A stretch of DNA of 64,000 bases, taken from positions 1 through 64,000 of the forward strand of contig CAZDWJ010000002.1 in NCBI GenBank assembly GCA_964509195.1. The letters are read 5' to 3'. This DNA is from UBA4802 sp964509195. GTDB lineage: Bacteria; Spirochaetota; UBA4802; UB4802. Below are positions 63,124 through 64,000 of this stretch, piece after piece; positions within the stretch are counted from its first letter, which is position 1, and each line of letters begins with the position of its first letter. The position numbers were made by a program, and so were the translations under genes. Below the pieces are notes generated by a model that saw only the letters and a list, made by a program, of their open reading frames with translations, searched no databases and was not told where the DNA came from.

Positions 63124-64000
63124 TTCGTAAATCTTAACTGGCAATTGCTTACCTTTGACCCTTACTAGATCAAGTTCACGTGCTATTACATGATCCTTGA
63201 CCTGTTCATAGGTGAATTCACTTATTATGATATCTGTGCCATACTGTTTGTTTGTTCCTTCAAGGCGTGCTCCTAAGTTTACATTATCACCCATTAATGT
63301 ATAGTCCATACGCGAAGCAGAACCCATATTGCCAACTACCATTTCTCCGGTATTTATTCCAATACCTATATGGAGGGCAGGCTTATTCATCTGAACCCAC
63401 CGCTTATTCAGTTGTTCAAGGACCTGCATCATCTCAACAGCACATTTACATGCTAATAGTGCATGATCTTCCTGAGGAATAGGCGCTCCCCAGAATGCCA
63501 TGATTTCGTCGCCTACGTATTTATCAAGTGTACCATCATACTTAAAGACCAGTTCAGTCATTGCTTGCAAGTATTCATTGAGATGCTCAACAAGTTCTTC
63601 TGGTGTCATTTTTTCTGAAATGGTGGTAAAACTTCGTATGTCTGAGAATAATACGGTAAGTATCTTTTTCTCGCCACCAAGTTTTAACTTTTCAGGATGT
63701 TTTAACAATTCATCAACAACAGTTTTAGATACAAACTTGGAGAAAGTCTGGCGTATATATTTTTTCTCCTGTTGTTCTGTTAATACTCTGTAAGCAATAA
63801 TAATTGAAAATGTTGTACCAACCTGAATTATGGGAGATGCAAATATAGTAATTATATTAAACACATCAAAGAGTAAATAAGATCCTATAATATAAAATAA
63901 TGTAAGTCCCACGGTGAATGCAATAGAAGTAATAATCGAAACCTGAGTTAGAATGAATCCCAAAAGCAGAGCGATAACAAAAAGAATGAGTATATTCTGC
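63103..64000 (-). CDS. Membrane adenylate cyclase, class III (cut by window edge)
   Basis: C-terminal part of a gene that continues past 64000: the frame stays open through the edge. The visible 299 residues have two or three hydrophobic segments, then a catalytic domain (about the last 200 residues) with LFSDIRSFT and KYVGDEIMAFWG (metal Asp pair and substrate Lys), INTGEMVVGNMG, YTLMGDNVNLGARLE. The Lys/Asp pair in the base-binding site favours ATP over GTP. The order membrane segments then cyclase fits CHASE2-type enzymes common in spirochaetes, though the sensor part is outside the window. Confidence 0.85.
   Translation of the reverse strand, partial: QNILILFVIALLLGFILTQVSIITSIAFTVGLTLFYIIGSYLLFDVFNIITIFASPIIQVGTTFSIIIAYRVLTEQQEKKYIRQTFSKFVSKTVVDELLKHPEKLKLGGEKKILTVLFSDIRSFTTISEKMTPEELVEHLNEYLQAMTELVFKYDGTLDKYVGDEIMAFWGAPIPQEDHALLACKCAVEMMQVLEQLNKRWVQMNKPALHIGIGINTGEMVVGNMGSASRMDYTLMGDNVNLGARLEGTNKQYGTDIIISEFTYEQVKDHVIARELDLVRVKGKQLPVKIYELIDIKD

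Noticed and set aside
1..64000. CRISPR arrays, tRNA, rRNA or complete insertion sequences
   Set aside because: No spaced direct repeats, cloverleaf-like segments or transposase genes were seen on reading both strands; a tRNA scan would settle it.

Overview
The window reads as a chromosomal stretch of an AT-rich (roughly one-third G+C by eye), Gram-negative-type, motile, largely anaerobic bacterium. The best fit is a member of the Spirochaetota. The pointers are a FlgF-type flagellar rod protein coupled to murA, a DUF115/Maf-type motility-associated protein, a WG-repeat protein of the kind first noted in Leptospira, a membrane adenylate cyclase, a 7TMR-DISM/SpoIIE phosphatase, two HD-GYP proteins and many lipoproteins. 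This assignment is inference from gene content. No rRNA, tRNA, CRISPR array, prophage or complete insertion sequence was seen.

Layout. 0.07-5.7 kb is one tight operon for sulfur respiration: a Tat-exported molybdoenzyme, its FeS subunit and NrfD anchor, a YeeE/YedE sulfur transporter split over two genes, and a membrane-anchored rhodanese whose catalytic Cys is replaced by Ser. 6.0-8.7 kb holds a lipoprotein pectinacetylesterase-like hydrolase, a DUF2892 membrane protein and a lipoprotein metallophosphoesterase. 8.9-13.4 kb holds an HD-GYP/receiver pair, a GH18 lipoprotein and two RNA methyltransferases. 13.6-18.4 kb holds a WG-repeat protein, nifU-nifS behind a clear promoter/operator, and a convergent murA-flgF operon. 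18.5-28.7 kb holds photolyase, alanine dehydrogenase, a VOC protein, an APH/kinase fusion, a LysM transglycosylase, an XRE-cupin regulator, a Ste24-type protease and purM.

29.2-42.1 kb holds an acyl-CoA synthetase, three small unknown genes, a helicase-associated-domain protein, an envelope cluster (signal peptidase I with an extra N-terminal domain, a class B PBP with PASTA, a DUF115 protein, lgt) and a second acyl-CoA ligase. 42.4-51.4 kb is central and lipid metabolism: pyruvate:ferredoxin oxidoreductase, a 55-residue gene missed by length filters, a DUF1295 protein, a ligase-ACP-acyltransferase fusion and a CoA-transferase. 51.7-64 kb holds an unknown HAD-like protein, an exported unknown, an AmpG-type MFS protein, the DISM/SpoIIE phosphatase, ridA with a second HD-GYP protein, a DedA protein, two unknowns, a TetR regulator, an AsmA-like protein and an adenylate cyclase cut by the right edge.

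Together the genes suggest a fermentative or anaerobically respiring cell. PFOR, three acyl-activating enzymes and a CoA-transferase handle acyl-CoA. The sulfur operon would provide a respiratory outlet and sulfur uptake. NifU/NifS build Fe-S clusters for these FeS-rich enzymes. The most unusual global signal is a 10-base word, GCGATAGCTC, found nine times on both strands and in several reading frames, far above chance. Other leads are a palindrome over the nifUS -10 box, a perfect 15-bp-arm palindrome before ald with FadR-like layout, a 132-bp nested inverted repeat after the CoA-transferase gene, and two palindromes between tetR and the AsmA-like gene.
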